From NCBI RefSeq assembly GCF_009749395.1, contig NZ_WBIR01000006.1:1-64000 (forward strand): a DNA stretch of 64,000 nt. The letters run 5' to 3'. Made by a program: the position numbers and the translations under genes. The notes beneath the pieces were generated by a model. It did not search any database. It was not told where the DNA came from and saw only the letters and a list, made by a program, of their open reading frames with translations. Below, piece by piece: positions 54,796 to 63,934 of this stretch; within the stretch, counting starts at the first letter, position 1; every line of letters begins with the position of its first letter. This stretch comes from Agromyces salentinus. GTDB taxonomy: Bacteria > Actinomycetota > Actinomycetes > Actinomycetales > Microbacteriaceae.

Positions 54796-56121
54796 CTACC
54801 CGACCGCCGGCGCGGCGGCGCGCGCGAGCACGGGGCGCGTCACGACGAGCCCGAGCCAGACGATCCCGACGCCCGCGGCGAGCACCGCCGCGACGGTGAC
54901 CAGCGACAGCGGCGCGATGATGAGCGCGATGCCGGTCAGCGGCAGCAGCACGACGGCGGCGATGACGGCCGACCCGACCGAGGTGAGCAGGAGCGGGGAC
55001 ATGACCGCGCGGCGGCGCGCGGCATCCATCGTGGTGATCGGCATGCCGAGCATGTCCAGGCTCCGGTAGAGGTCGGCGCGGTCGAGCGTCGCCGCGGCCT
55101 GGTTCACCCCGACCGAGCACGCCACCATGAGGAACGAGCCGACGACGGTGATGAGGATGCCGGTGCGGATGTCCTCGAGCAGCAGCTGCGACTCGGCGTC
55201 ACCGCCCGTGCCGGCGGCATCGAGGAGTCCCACGCCGACGCCCGCGAAGACCGCCATGAAGCTCGTCATCGCGACCCCGCCCACCTGACGCCAGGCGGCC
55301 TTGGGCGATTCGAGCACCGATCTCGCGGCGAGCAGTCGCGCGGGCGTCTTCGCACGGCGGGCCTGGGCGGTCGCGACGAGCCGCAGCACCCAGGGGCCGA
55401 CGAGGTTCAGCACGGCGAGGGTCCCGCCGAAGGCGAGCGCGAGCATCGTGACGAGCAGGATGGCCGCCTGGGCCACGCCGATCGCGCTCGTGATGCCGTA
55501 GGCGAGCGCGACGACGCCCACGCCGACGAGCACCCGCACCCAGTGCAGGCGCGGCGCGTCCTGCCTCGTGCGCACTCCGAGCGGCGAGATGACGACCTGG
55601 CGGAGGCCGAGCACGGCGCTGGCCGCGGCGAGCGCGGCGACGGCGAACGGCGCGGCGACGAGCACGTACCAGGGCAGCACCACCGCGGAGGTGCCGAGCG
55701 CCTCGCCGCGGAAGTGGATGAGCCCGATCGCCGGCGCGACGGCGAGGGACGCGAGCACCCCGGCGACGGCGCCGACGAATGCGAGCACGGATGCCTCGAG
55801 CACGGCGAGCGTGCGCACGGTCGCCGGGGTGGCGCCGAGCAGCCGCAGGGTGGCGAGCCGGTCGTCGCGTCGGCGGGCTGAGAGCCGGGCCGCCGCACCG
55901 CCGAGCGAGACGAGCGGGACGACGAGCAGCACCAGCGCGATGACCGCGAGGACCTGGTAGATCAGCGCGGTGTCGTCGTTCCAGGTGAAGAAGGTCTGCG
56001 CTCCGCCCGCGACGATCGCGAGCAGTGCGGTCACCACGCCGAAGGCGACGACCGGCAGCACGGTCGGCGCAATGCCGCCCGAGCCCGGTCGCGCGAGCAG
56101 CCAGGCCACCCGGGCGATCAC
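54796..56121 (-). CDS. FtsX/MacB-type ABC transporter permease
   Basis: The 441-residue protein has eight to ten hydrophobic spans in two blocks joined by a basic loop (QARRAKTPARLLAARSVLESP). Each block has the FtsX-like four-helix arrangement; RLATLRLLGATPATVRTLAVLE is the coupling segment typical of the family. The GTG start at 56121 overlaps the stop of the ATPase gene (GTGA). In related systems it extrudes peptides or lipids or acts as a mechanotransmitter; the substrate is not visible here. Confidence 0.87.
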   Translation of the reverse strand: MIARVAWLLARPGSGGIAPTVLPVVAFGVVTALLAIVAGGAQTFFTWNDDTALIYQVLAVIALVLLVVPLVSLGGAAARLSARRRDDRLATLRLLGATPATVRTLAVLEASVLAFVGAVAGVLASLAVAPAIGLIHFRGEALGTSAVVLPWYVLVAAPFAVAALAAASAVLGLRQVVISPLGVRTRQDAPRLHWVRVLVGVGVVALAYGITSAIGVAQAAILLVTMLALAFGGTLAVLNLVGPWVLRLVATAQARRAKTPARLLAARSVLESPKAAWRQVGGVAMTSFMAVFAGVGVGLLDAAGTGGDAESQLLLEDIRTGILITVVGSFLMVACSVGVNQAAATLDRADLYRSLDMLGMPITTMDAARRRAVMSPLLLTSVGSAVIAAVVLLPLTGIALIIAPLSLVTVAAVLAAGVGIVWLGLVVTRPVLARAAAPAVG

Positions 56122-56834
56122 GCCGTCACCTCCGCCTCGGGAGACCGGCGCAGCCGTTCGCCGACGATGCGCCCGTCGCGCATGTCGACGATGCGCGAGC
56201 AGCGAGCAGCGACCTCCGCGTCGTGCGTGACGACGACGAGCGTGCGCCCCTGGCCCGTCGTGGAGTCGAGGAGGGCGGTCATGACCTCGGCGCTCGTGTG
56301 CGAGTCGAGGGCACCGGTCGGTTCGTCGGCGAAGACGACGCTCGCACCGGTGACCTGCGCGCGGGCGATCGCCACGCGCTGCGCCTGCCCGCCCGAGAGC
56401 TGGCCGATGCGACGCTCCTCCATGCCGGCGAGGCCGAGCGCGGCGAGCCAGCCCCTGGCGTACCCCTCGGCGGCGGGCCGCGGCATCCCGTTCAGCATGA
56501 GTGCGAGCGCGACGTTCTCGATCGCGGTGAGCTCCGGGATGAGGAGCCCCTGCTGGAAGACGAACCCGAACGCCTCCCGGCGGAGTCGGGAACGCTCGCG
56601 CTCGCTGAGCCCGGTGACCACGACCGCCCCGGCGCCGGAACGGAAGCCGACCGTTCCCGTGTCGGGCGCGGTGATGCCCGCGAGGCAGTGCAGCAGCGTC
56701 GTCTTGCCGGATCCCGACGCGCCCATGATGGCGAGCGACTCGCCGGTGCGCACCGAGAGGTCGACCCCCGCCAGGGCGGTGGTCGATCCGAAGGACTTGC
56801 TGAGGCCCGATGCCTCGATCACGTACGAACTCAT
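56118..56834 (-). CDS. MacB/LolD-type ABC transporter ATPase
   Basis: The 238-residue ATPase has Walker A GASGSGKTT, Q-loop FVFQQGLL, signature LSGGQAQRVAIARA, Walker B VVFADEPTGALDS and the H-loop VVVTHDAEVA. It is encoded upstream of its permease with a four-base overlap. GAGGCT lies six bases before the ATG, near the leaderless pattern, and GGAG is also present. Confidence 0.93.
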   Translation of the reverse strand: MSSYVIEASGLSKSFGSTTALAGVDLSVRTGESLAIMGASGSGKTTLLHCLAGITAPDTGTVGFRSGAGAVVVTGLSERERSRLRREAFGFVFQQGLLIPELTAIENVALALMLNGMPRPAAEGYARGWLAALGLAGMEERRIGQLSGGQAQRVAIARAQVTGASVVFADEPTGALDSHTSAEVMTALLDSTTGQGRTLVVVTHDAEVAARCSRIVDMRDGRIVGERLRRSPEAEVTA

Positions 56835-56991
56835 GCTCCAAGCCTCGCTGGGCGGAGGTTCGCGCGCGTCGGGCCGGCGGATGATCTCCGCGTCCGCGGC
56901 ATCCGACTGCAGATGTACGGGACGCGCACGCGGCGCGGCACCCGGGTGAGCGGATGCCGCGCCGCGGCGATGATGCGCGTGGAGCTGCGGG

Positions 56992-58365
56992 TCAGCCCAC
57001 GGGCTTCCAGAGCGACGCCGCCGTGATCCAGCTCGGGTCGCCGACGCCCTGGTGCGTCTGGACGGCCTCGTAGACCGTGCCGCCGTGGCTGACGCGATCG
57101 CCCTTCGTGTACGCGCCGCTCGGGTTCCACGCCGGCGCGGTCGGCTGCGAGCCTGCCGACGTGGTAACTGAGAAGACGGCGCTGAAGGCCGACACGTTGC
57201 CGGCCGCGTCCACGGCGGCGACCCGGTAGCGGTACGCGGTCGACGCCGTGAGGCCGGTGTCCATGCGGGTCGTGCCCGTGACCTGCGCGACCTGCGCGAA
57301 CGCGCCCGTCGCGGTGGCCCGCTCGACGCGGTACGCGCTCACGCCGCGATCATCGGCGGAGGCGGTCCACATCAGGTCGACGCTCGAGGAGGTGGTGGCC
57401 ATGCTGTGCACGCCGGCCGGCGCCGTCGGCGCCTGCGTGTCGGGCTGCGACGAGCCGCCCGTCGTGACCGTCAGCACCTGGCTCCAGGCCGAGACGTTGC
57501 CCGCCGCATCCACCGCGGCGACCCGGTAGCGGTACGCCGTCGAGGCGGCCAGGCCCGTGTCGAGGTGGCTCGTGCCGGTGATCTGGGACACCTGGGCGAA
57601 CGCGCCGCTGCCCGTCGCACGCTGCACGCGGTAGGACGCGACCCCGCGGTCGTCGGTCGAGGCCGACCACCCGAGCGTGGCGCTCGACGAGGTCGCGGTG
57701 CCGGCCAGCCCGCCGGGTGCGGTCGGCGCCTGCGTGTCGGCGGGCCCGCCCGAACCCGAGATGTTCACGTCGACCACGTTGTAGAACGCGTTCGTCGTGT
57801 CCCAGACCTCCCAGACGGCGAGCACGACGTGGTACCCCGAGTGGTCGCTCGGGATCGTGATCGTGTGCACCGGGTTCGTGTTCGCGGCGGTGTGGTCGTG
57901 GGCCACGACCTGCAGGAGCTCGAACGACGAGCGCTTCAGCGGCTCGTTCGGGTTCCAGCCGTTCTTCGTGATGTAGTACCGCCACTGGTCGGTGTTGTGC
58001 GGCGCGGTGTACGTCCACCCGAACCGGTGCGGACCGGGCGCGATCTCGTTCTTCGCCCACCTCGTCGCGGTCTGCGCGTCGAGTTCCGAGAACTGGGCGA
58101 TGCCGGCCGAGGCGATCCTGCCGTCGGCCGGCCCCGTCGCGGGGAACCCGCCCGGCGCCTCGAGGCTCTGCGGTTCGTAGGCCACCGCGCCGAGTCCCGT
58201 GTTGCCCGGCATCACCTGCCGGGCGATGAGCTCGGAGCCCGAGCCGCCGATCCATCCATGGGCGAACGCCGGCGCGGCCACGCCGAGCATCGCGAGCGCC
58301 GTGGCCGTCGCGAGGACGACCAGGGCCGTCGGCCTCCGCCGCAGCCTCCGTGAAGTGGTGCTCAT
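56992..58365 (-). CDS. secreted AA10 lytic polysaccharide monooxygenase with two FnIII domains and a chitin-binding module
   Basis: The 457-residue protein has a Sec signal peptide ending APAFA, leaving His36 as the mature N-terminal residue of the copper brace; the second brace His is probably in YTAPHNTDQWRYYITK. The AA10 domain covers about residues 36-205. Two fibronectin type III repeats follow, each with DTQAPTAP, DDRGV and VAAVDAAGNVSA, and a CBM5/12 module (WNPSGAYTKGDRVSHGG, SLWKP) ends it. It should cut crystalline chitin outside the cell. Confidence 0.93.
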   Translation of the reverse strand: MSTTSRRLRRRPTALVVLATATALAMLGVAAPAFAHGWIGGSGSELIARQVMPGNTGLGAVAYEPQSLEAPGGFPATGPADGRIASAGIAQFSELDAQTATRWAKNEIAPGPHRFGWTYTAPHNTDQWRYYITKNGWNPNEPLKRSSFELLQVVAHDHTAANTNPVHTITIPSDHSGYHVVLAVWEVWDTTNAFYNVVDVNISGSGGPADTQAPTAPGGLAGTATSSSATLGWSASTDDRGVASYRVQRATGSGAFAQVSQITGTSHLDTGLAASTAYRYRVAAVDAAGNVSAWSQVLTVTTGGSSQPDTQAPTAPAGVHSMATTSSSVDLMWTASADDRGVSAYRVERATATGAFAQVAQVTGTTRMDTGLTASTAYRYRVAAVDAAGNVSAFSAVFSVTTSAGSQPTAPAWNPSGAYTKGDRVSHGGTVYEAVQTHQGVGDPSWITAASLWKPVG

Positions 58366-58524
58366 CCCTGATCCTCTCCGCGACGCGGTGCGCCGCCCGT
58401 CCGGGGCACGGCGGGCTCGCCCTGCCGACACCCGGACGCTACCCAGCGGCCCGCGTCGCGGCATCCGTAGTTCCACCTACGCGACGGCCGACCCCTGCCC
58501 CGCGATGCGGGCGGGCATGCGGAT

Positions 58525-58564
58525 GCGGCGCGGCATCCGCTCCCCCGAACGGATGCCGCGCCGC
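58525..58564. terminator. long hairpin between ABC permease and LPMO genes
   Basis: A perfect 15-bp stem GCGGCGCGGCATCCG / CGGATGCCGCGCCGC encloses a ten-base loop. It uses the genome's favoured GGATGCCGCG word in both arms. It lies downstream of the permease gene at 58596 and upstream of the LPMO start, so it probably ends the ABC operon. The 58366-58524 stretch beside it has CGTAG/CTACG in inverted order (near 58469-58484) but no clear promoter. Confidence 0.7.
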
Positions 58565-58595
58565 GGCCTGGAGACGCCCCGAAACGGGGCGGGGA

Positions 58596-59363
58596 TCAGC
58601 GGGGCGTCGCCCGCCGGATCACGAGGTAGCCGCCGACCGCGCAGACCAGCGCAAGGCCGAGCACGATCGTGAAGCCGCCGACGATGCCGATCGAGGCGAA
58701 CCACTCCCAGAGGCCCATCCACCCGTCGGCGGCGGTGATGGCCGCGATCGCGCCCAGCAGGATCACGATGACGGATGCCACGAGCGTGAGCATGCCCCGC
58801 ATGCGCCACCGCATGTAGATCGTCGTCACGCCGGCTCCGACGAAGAGCACGAACATCTGCAGCGCGAAGGACGTGTAGAAGTCGACGAGCCAGCCCTCCT
58901 GCCCGTACCAGAGCGTGTCGAACATGCCCGCGCCGACCCACCAGCCGTTCGTCGCCTTCTCGATCTGCACGAGCGTCGCGATGGCCGCGGCCATCTCGAC
59001 CGCCACGAACATGAACATCGCGCTCGTTCCGAGCCAGAAGTCGCGACGCGTGGTGCCGAAGCCGAGGGCGAACGAGAACGTGAAGGCGATCGCCTGCACG
59101 CCCACCGCGACGAGGTACCACTGCGGGGAGAGCACGGCCCAGCTGTAGCGGAAGCCCTCGAGCACCTGGTCTACCGGGGCGCCGGCACTCGTGAGGATGA
59201 TCGCGATGACGACCGTGATCGCCCACGCGCCGCCGAGGATGATCCACGGGACGCCGAAGAAGATCGACGGGTTCACGCAGTGCAGGCGCACGATGCGCCA
59301 GATCTCGTTGAGGCGCGACCTGCCCTCGGTGCGCACCGGCGACGTGGCGGTTGCGGTGGTCAT
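58596..59363 (-). CDS. six-TM ABC transporter permease (YtrA-linked)
   Basis: The 255-residue protein has six hydrophobic spans and few charged loops, beginning MTTATATSPVRTEGRSRLNEIWRIV, split here as MTTATATSPVR. It has no recognised enzymatic motif; its place directly after an ABC ATPase, with a four-base overlap (ATGA), marks it as the partner permease. Such GntR-regulated pairs respond to cell-envelope agents in other Gram-positive bacteria. Confidence 0.8.
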   Translation of the reverse strand: MTTATATSPVRTEGRSRLNEIWRIVRLHCVNPSIFFGVPWIILGGAWAITVVIAIILTSAGAPVDQVLEGFRYSWAVLSPQWYLVAVGVQAIAFTFSFALGFGTTRRDFWLGTSAMFMFVAVEMAAAIATLVQIEKATNGWWVGAGMFDTLWYGQEGWLVDFYTSFALQMFVLFVGAGVTTIYMRWRMRGMLTLVASVIVILLGAIAAITAADGWMGLWEWFASIGIVGGFTIVLGLALVCAVGGYLVIRRATPR

Positions 59364-60265
59364 GCTGCCTTCTCCTGTTCGGTCGAGCCGGCGAGGTCGG
59401 TGCCGGTGAGGTGCACGATGAGCTGCTGGAGCGAGACGGGCGCGAGTTCGAGGCCGAGCTCCGCGGCCCGGATGCGCTCGGCCTGGTCGAGCCGGCCGTC
59501 GATGGTGACGGAGGCGAGCCCGCCCAGGCCCTCGCGGCCGATCACCGGCCGGTCGGCCGTGAACGCGTCGACCGCGGCGCGGGCCCCGGCGACCGTCGTG
59601 GCCGACCCGCGGACCTCCTCGGCGTCGCGGTCGAGGAGGATGCGGCCCTGGTCGATGAGGATGACGTGCTCGAGCAGGTTCGCGACCTCGTCGATGAGAT
59701 GCGTCGAGAGCACGATGGTTCGGGGGTGCTCGGCGTAGTCCTCGAGGAGCCGGTCGTAGAAGATGTGGCGGGCGACGGCGTCGAGGCCGAGGTAGGGCTC
59801 GTCGAAGAACGTCATGGGTGCTCGGCTCGCGAGGCCCACGATGACGCCGACCGCGCTCAACTGGCCGCGCGAGAGCTTCTTGATGCGGCGCTTGAGCGGA
59901 AGCCGGAAGTCAGCGACGAGGCGCTCGGCGAACGCGGCATCCCAGTTCTCGAAGAACCACGGCGCGGCCTTGAAGACGTGCGCGGGCATGAAGTCCTCGG
60001 GGTACCGCTGGGACTCTGCGATGAAGCAGAGCCGGCGCAGCACGTCGGCGTGTTCGGCCGGGGCGCGGCCGAAGACCTCGAGCTCTCCGGCGTTCGGGAA
60101 CAGCTGGCCGGTGAGCAGCTGCATGATGGTCGTCTTGCCGGCGCCGTTGCGACCGAGGAGGCCGTAGATGCGGTTCTCCTCGAGCGTGAAGTCGACGGCG
60201 TCGACGGCGGTGAACGAGCCGTAGCGCTTGGTGAGCCCCTTCGCGCTGGCGACGGTGGCGGTCAT
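59360..60265 (-). CDS. ABC transporter ATPase (YtrB-like)
   Basis: The 301-residue ATPase has Walker A GRNGAGKTT, an atypical signature LSRGQLSAVG (Arg in place of the usual second Gly), Walker B MTFFDEPYLGLD and the H-loop VLSTHLIDEVANLL. A C-terminal domain of about 80 residues follows. It is sandwiched between the GntR regulator and the permease, overlapping both by four bases. Confidence 0.9.
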   Translation of the reverse strand: MTATVASAKGLTKRYGSFTAVDAVDFTLEENRIYGLLGRNGAGKTTIMQLLTGQLFPNAGELEVFGRAPAEHADVLRRLCFIAESQRYPEDFMPAHVFKAAPWFFENWDAAFAERLVADFRLPLKRRIKKLSRGQLSAVGVIVGLASRAPMTFFDEPYLGLDAVARHIFYDRLLEDYAEHPRTIVLSTHLIDEVANLLEHVILIDQGRILLDRDAEEVRGSATTVAGARAAVDAFTADRPVIGREGLGGLASVTIDGRLDQAERIRAAELGLELAPVSLQQLIVHLTGTDLAGSTEQEKAA

Positions 60266-60621
60266 GATTCGATCCTTTCCGAGCGGATGAGTGCGGCCAG
60301 CTCGTCGATGTCGAGTCCGAGCTTCTCGGCCTCGACGATGAGCGGCCTGATGTACTGGGCGGAGAACTCTGCGCGTCGCCGTTCGACGAGTCGCTCCCTC
60401 GCGCCTGCGGTGACGAACATGCCGATGCCCCTTCGTTTCTCGACGATCCCGTCGTCGACGAGTCGATTGACGCCACGCAGTGCGGTGGCCGGATTGATGC
60501 GGAGGAAGGCCGCGAACTCGTTGGTGGACGGGATCTGCGAACCCTCGGCGAGCGTGCCCTCGATGATGTCGTTCTCGACCTGTTCGGTGATCTGGATGAA
60601 GATCGGCCGCGATTCGTCCAT
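60262..60621 (-). CDS. YtrA-subfamily GntR regulator
   Basis: The 119-residue protein starts MDESRPIFIQITEQVENDI and has a single winged helix (GSQIPSTNEFAAFLRINPATALRGVN, about residues 30-55) with a short helical dimerisation tail, the size and layout of the YtrA group. These repress ABC transporter operons in which they are the first gene. A 9-bp inverted repeat lies upstream at 60643-60670. The ATG at 60621 was used because the longer frame would cross the operator. Confidence 0.9.
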   Translation of the reverse strand: MDESRPIFIQITEQVENDIIEGTLAEGSQIPSTNEFAAFLRINPATALRGVNRLVDDGIVEKRRGIGMFVTAGARERLVERRRAEFSAQYIRPLIVEAEKLGLDIDELAALIRSERIES

Positions 60622-60642
60622 GCGCCCCGCCTGCTTGGTTTG

Positions 60643-60693
60643 TTGGTTAGTTACTTCACTGACTAACCAACCATGCTTTCCGACCGCTGTCAA
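60643..60693 (-). promoter_or_regulatory. YtrA-type operator and -35 element
   Basis: TTGGTTAGT (60643-60651) and ACTAACCAA (60662-60670) form a perfect inverted repeat with a ten-base centre. On the minus strand a consensus -35 TTGACA lies at 60693-60688, just upstream of the repeat; the -10 would fall within it. Binding by the YtrA-type protein would shut its own promoter. Confidence 0.65.
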
Positions 60694-60804
60694 GGGTTCA
60701 CGTAGACGGGATTGTCGGCGGGGGTGTCGCCGCGCGCGGCGCGGGGCCTAGGTTGGAGGGCATCACGGCACCCGGCGGCATCCGGCGTCCGGGAGGGGGT
60801 CCGC

Positions 60805-62109
60805 ATGACGGCGGTGGCGATGGTCCTCGTGCTCATCATCGTGTGGAGCGCCTTCTCCCGCCCGCTCGACCGGCATGGGATCACGTCGGCGCTGTTCCTC
60901 GCCACGGCCGGCCTGGTCGTCGGCCTCGTCCTGCCCGGCGCGCTCGACATCTCGATGGAGACCATCGTCGCCGAGCGCGTGGCCGAGATCGCGCTCGTGC
61001 TGCTCCTGTTCAGCGACGCAACGCGCCTGGACCTTCCGGCCCTGCGCCACCAGATGTCGTGGCCCGGCCGACTCCTGCTGATCGGCCTTCCGCTGACCAT
61101 GCTCCTCGGCGTCGGAGTCGGCGTGCTCGTGTTCCCCGACATGGCCCTCGCCTCCGTGGTGCTGCTAGCGACGATGCTCGCCTCCACGGATGCGGCGCTC
61201 GGCCAGAAGGTCGTCTCCGATGAGAAGGTCCCCGGTCGGGTCCGGCAGGCGCTCGACGTCGAGAGCGGCCTCAACGACGGCCTGGCCGTCCCGTTCTTCC
61301 TGGTCGCCCTGTCGATCGCCAACGCCGAGCTCGAGACGGGCATCACCAGCGCGGTCGCGGCCAGCATGGCCGCGCAGATCGGGTGGGGCCTCGTCGGCGG
61401 GGCAGGGGCCGGGATCCTCGGCGGGCTGCTGTTCCGGATGGGCGATGGGCGCCAGTGGGTCGGGCGGGAGTGGCGCCAGATCCTGCCCCTGGCGGCGGCG
61501 CTGCTCTCATTCGTGATCGCGGACGGCCTCGGTGGAAGCGGGTTCATCGCGGCGTTCGTGGGCGGGGTCGTGTTCGGGCGCCTCGCCGGCCCGGCCCGGT
61601 CCACCGTGGGCATCTTCGCCGAGCAGACCGGCGAGGTGTTCGCCGCGATCACCTGGATCGGGTTCGGCGCCCTCGCCCTGACGCGCGCCATCCCGCACAT
61701 CACCTGGCAGGTCGTGCTCTATGCCGCCCTCAGCCTCACGATCGTGCGCATGGTCCCCGTGGCGATCGCCCTCGCCGGGCGAGGAGCGCGGCTCCCGACC
61801 ATCGCCTTCATGGGCTGGTTCGGGCCACGCGGGCTGGCCTCGCTCGTCTTCGTGCTGCTCGCGGTCGAGGAGGGCGTCCCCGAGGGCGACGTCGTACTGT
61901 CCACCGTGGTCGTCACCGTCGCGCTCAGCGTGCTGCTGCACGGCCTGACCTCCGTGCCGCTCGTCGCCGCGTACCACCGTTGGTACACGGCGCACGCGAG
62001 CGCAGGGCCCGCCTCGGGCGAGGCGAGGCCGACGACGCTGCCCCGGCGCCGACGCCAGTTCCCGAGCCCGACGCCGCGCACCGACGCATCCGAGGACATC
62101 CGCCCCTAG
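60805..62109 (+). CDS. cation:proton antiporter, CPA1 (NhaP-like)
   Basis: The 434-residue protein has about twelve spans and the CPA1 ion-site motifs STDAALGQKVV and ESGLNDGLAVPFF (the TD and ND pairs), plus WFGPRGLASLVF near the end. It exchanges Na+ or K+ for protons. The ATG at 60805 follows GGGAGGGGG; a -10-like TAGGTT lies some 50 bases upstream near 60749. An Arg/Pro tail of about 35 residues is cytosolic. Confidence 0.9.
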   Translation: MTAVAMVLVLIIVWSAFSRPLDRHGITSALFLATAGLVVGLVLPGALDISMETIVAERVAEIALVLLLFSDATRLDLPALRHQMSWPGRLLLIGLPLTMLLGVGVGVLVFPDMALASVVLLATMLASTDAALGQKVVSDEKVPGRVRQALDVESGLNDGLAVPFFLVALSIANAELETGITSAVAASMAAQIGWGLVGGAGAGILGGLLFRMGDGRQWVGREWRQILPLAAALLSFVIADGLGGSGFIAAFVGGVVFGRLAGPARSTVGIFAEQTGEVFAAITWIGFGALALTRAIPHITWQVVLYAALSLTIVRMVPVAIALAGRGARLPTIAFMGWFGPRGLASLVFVLLAVEEGVPEGDVVLSTVVVTVALSVLLHGLTSVPLVAAYHRWYTAHASAGPASGEARPTTLPRRRRQFPSPTPRTDASEDIRP

Positions 62110-62118
62110 GCTGAGGCG

Positions 62119-62415
62119 ATGATCCGACACACGGTTGCATTCCGCCTGCACCACGCCGCCGGCTCGGCCGAGGAGCAGGACTTCCTCGCCGCGAATGCCG
62201 CGCTCGGGAGCATCCCCGGCGTCGAGCGGTTCGAGCTGCTGCGACAGGTGAGTCCGAAGAACGACTTCACCTACGGCGTCTCGATGGAGTTCGCCGACCA
62301 GGCCGCCTACGACGCGTACAACACCCACCCCGACCACGTCGCGTTCGTGCGGGACCGCTGGGTTCCCGAGGTCGCCGACTTCCTCGAGATCGACGTGGTG
62401 CCGCTCGGGGGCTGA
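62119..62415 (+). CDS. Dabb-domain (stress-responsive A/B barrel) protein
   Basis: The 98-residue protein opens MIRHTVAFRLHHAAGS and contains DFTYGVSMEFADQAAYDAYNTHPDHVAF, quoted in part as YNTHPDHVAF, the hallmark of the dimeric alpha+beta barrel (Dabb) family. Substrate is unknown; relatives act on small hydrophobic intermediates or in stress. TAGGCT at 62107-62112 ends exactly six bases before the ATG, giving a leaderless message. Confidence 0.87.
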   Translation: MIRHTVAFRLHHAAGSAEEQDFLAANAALGSIPGVERFELLRQVSPKNDFTYGVSMEFADQAAYDAYNTHPDHVAFVRDRWVPEVADFLEIDVVPLGG

Positions 62416-62496
62416 CCCCCCGTTCGCGTGGGGGCGCTTGCCCCGGCACGGTGCGCGCTGCCAGAGTGAGGCCACGAACATCACCTGGGGGGATGC

Positions 62497-63933
62497 ATGT
62501 CCGATCGGAACCGTACTGGGCTCAGCACCGACGAGATGGCGCAGGCGGTGGCCTCGCTGAGCACGCCGGACACCGTGGCCTCGCCGTTCGGGGAGCTTCG
62601 CTTCTTCGACGGACTGCCGCTGCCCGAGACCGTCGCGACCGCGTACGACGCGCTCGACCTCATGCGGGCGATCGAGGTGTTCTTGAACGCCGTGCCCGGC
62701 GCCTCGCTCGTGGCGTTCCGCAACGGACTCCGAGCTGCCGGGATCTCCACGGCCCGCCAGATCGGCATCACCGACCCGCGGGCGACGTCGAAGGCGCTCT
62801 ACCTGACGCCCAACACGGAGACCACGTACGGCGTCACGATGCTCGACCTGCAGGCCTGGGGCCCCACCGTCATCGAGGCGCCGCCCCAGTCCCTCTGCGT
62901 TGTGGACGACTTCTGGTTCAGGTACGTGGCCGACATGGGCATCGCGGGCCCCGACCGTGGTGCGGGCGGCAAGTACCTGTTCCTGCCGCCCGGCTACGAC
63001 GGCGACGTGCCCGACGGCTACTTCACCTATCGCACGCCCACGTACACGAACTTCGTGGTGCTGCGTGCCCTCGGCGGGGTCCCGGCCATGAAGCAGACGC
63101 GCATCTATCCGCTGGCCCAGGCCGAAAGCCCGGACGAGAACGAGTTCATCAATCTCTCCGAACTCGCGATCAACACCGTGCACGCCAATGACTTCTCGTT
63201 CTACGAGGAGGTCGCCGAGCTCGTGCAGGAGGAGCCGGTCGAGGCGCTCGATGCCGAACGGGCAGGCCAGCTCGCCGCCATCGGCATCGTGCAGGGGCAA
63301 CCCTTCGCCCCCGACGCCCGGCTCAGGGGCATCCTCGAGCGGGCCGCCCCGGTCGCCGCCGGCATCGCGCGCGTCATCGCGTACGCACCCCGCGACCCCG
63401 ATGCGGTGCTCTACGGCTCCTGGCGCAACGGCTTCGTCGGCGGGAGCTACGAGTTCCTCCGGAACGGTGCGCGGCTCCTCGACGCCCGCACCCAGTTCCA
63501 CTACCTCGCCACGGTCATCACGCCCGCGATGGCGCACGCCCAGGTCGGCGCCGGCTCCGCGTACGCCTACACGGTGCACGACGCGAACGGCGACCTGCTC
63601 GACGGTGCCCGCACGTACCGCCTGCATGTGGACGCGAACCCGCCGGCGAAGAACTTCTGGGCCGTCGACGTGTACGACACGCAGACCAGGTCACTGCTGG
63701 TCGTGCCGTCGACGCCGTATCCCGCCGTGGCCAGCAACGACGGCAAGGTCCAGGCCAACGCCGACGGCTCCTACGACCTCTACTTCGGCCCCACCGCGCC
63801 CGAGGGGCGGGAGTCGAACTGGGTCGAGACGGTCCCCGGCAAGGCCTGGTTCCAGCTCTTCCGCATCTACGGGCCGCTCGAACCATGGTTCGACCAGACG
63901 TGGCGCCTGAACGAGTTCGAGCCGGTCGACTGA
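62497..63933 (+). CDS. DUF1254/DUF1214 domain protein
   Basis: The 478-residue protein combines an N-terminal DUF1254 region (NTETTYGVTMLDLQAWGPTV and RYVADMGIAGPDRGAGGKYL at about residues 108-165) and a C-terminal DUF1214 region (YRLHVDANPPAKNFWAVDVYD, FGPTAPEG, NWVETVPGKAW). There is no signal peptide, though many family members have one. GGGGGG lies a few bases before the ATG. Biochemical function is unknown; some family members occur beside catabolic or cell-surface genes. Confidence 0.87.
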   Translation: MSDRNRTGLSTDEMAQAVASLSTPDTVASPFGELRFFDGLPLPETVATAYDALDLMRAIEVFLNAVPGASLVAFRNGLRAAGISTARQIGITDPRATSKALYLTPNTETTYGVTMLDLQAWGPTVIEAPPQSLCVVDDFWFRYVADMGIAGPDRGAGGKYLFLPPGYDGDVPDGYFTYRTPTYTNFVVLRALGGVPAMKQTRIYPLAQAESPDENEFINLSELAINTVHANDFSFYEEVAELVQEEPVEALDAERAGQLAAIGIVQGQPFAPDARLRGILERAAPVAAGIARVIAYAPRDPDAVLYGSWRNGFVGGSYEFLRNGARLLDARTQFHYLATVITPAMAHAQVGAGSAYAYTVHDANGDLLDGARTYRLHVDANPPAKNFWAVDVYDTQTRSLLVVPSTPYPAVASNDGKVQANADGSYDLYFGPTAPEGRESNWVETVPGKAWFQLFRIYGPLEPWFDQTWRLNEFEPVD

Positions 63934-63934
63934 G

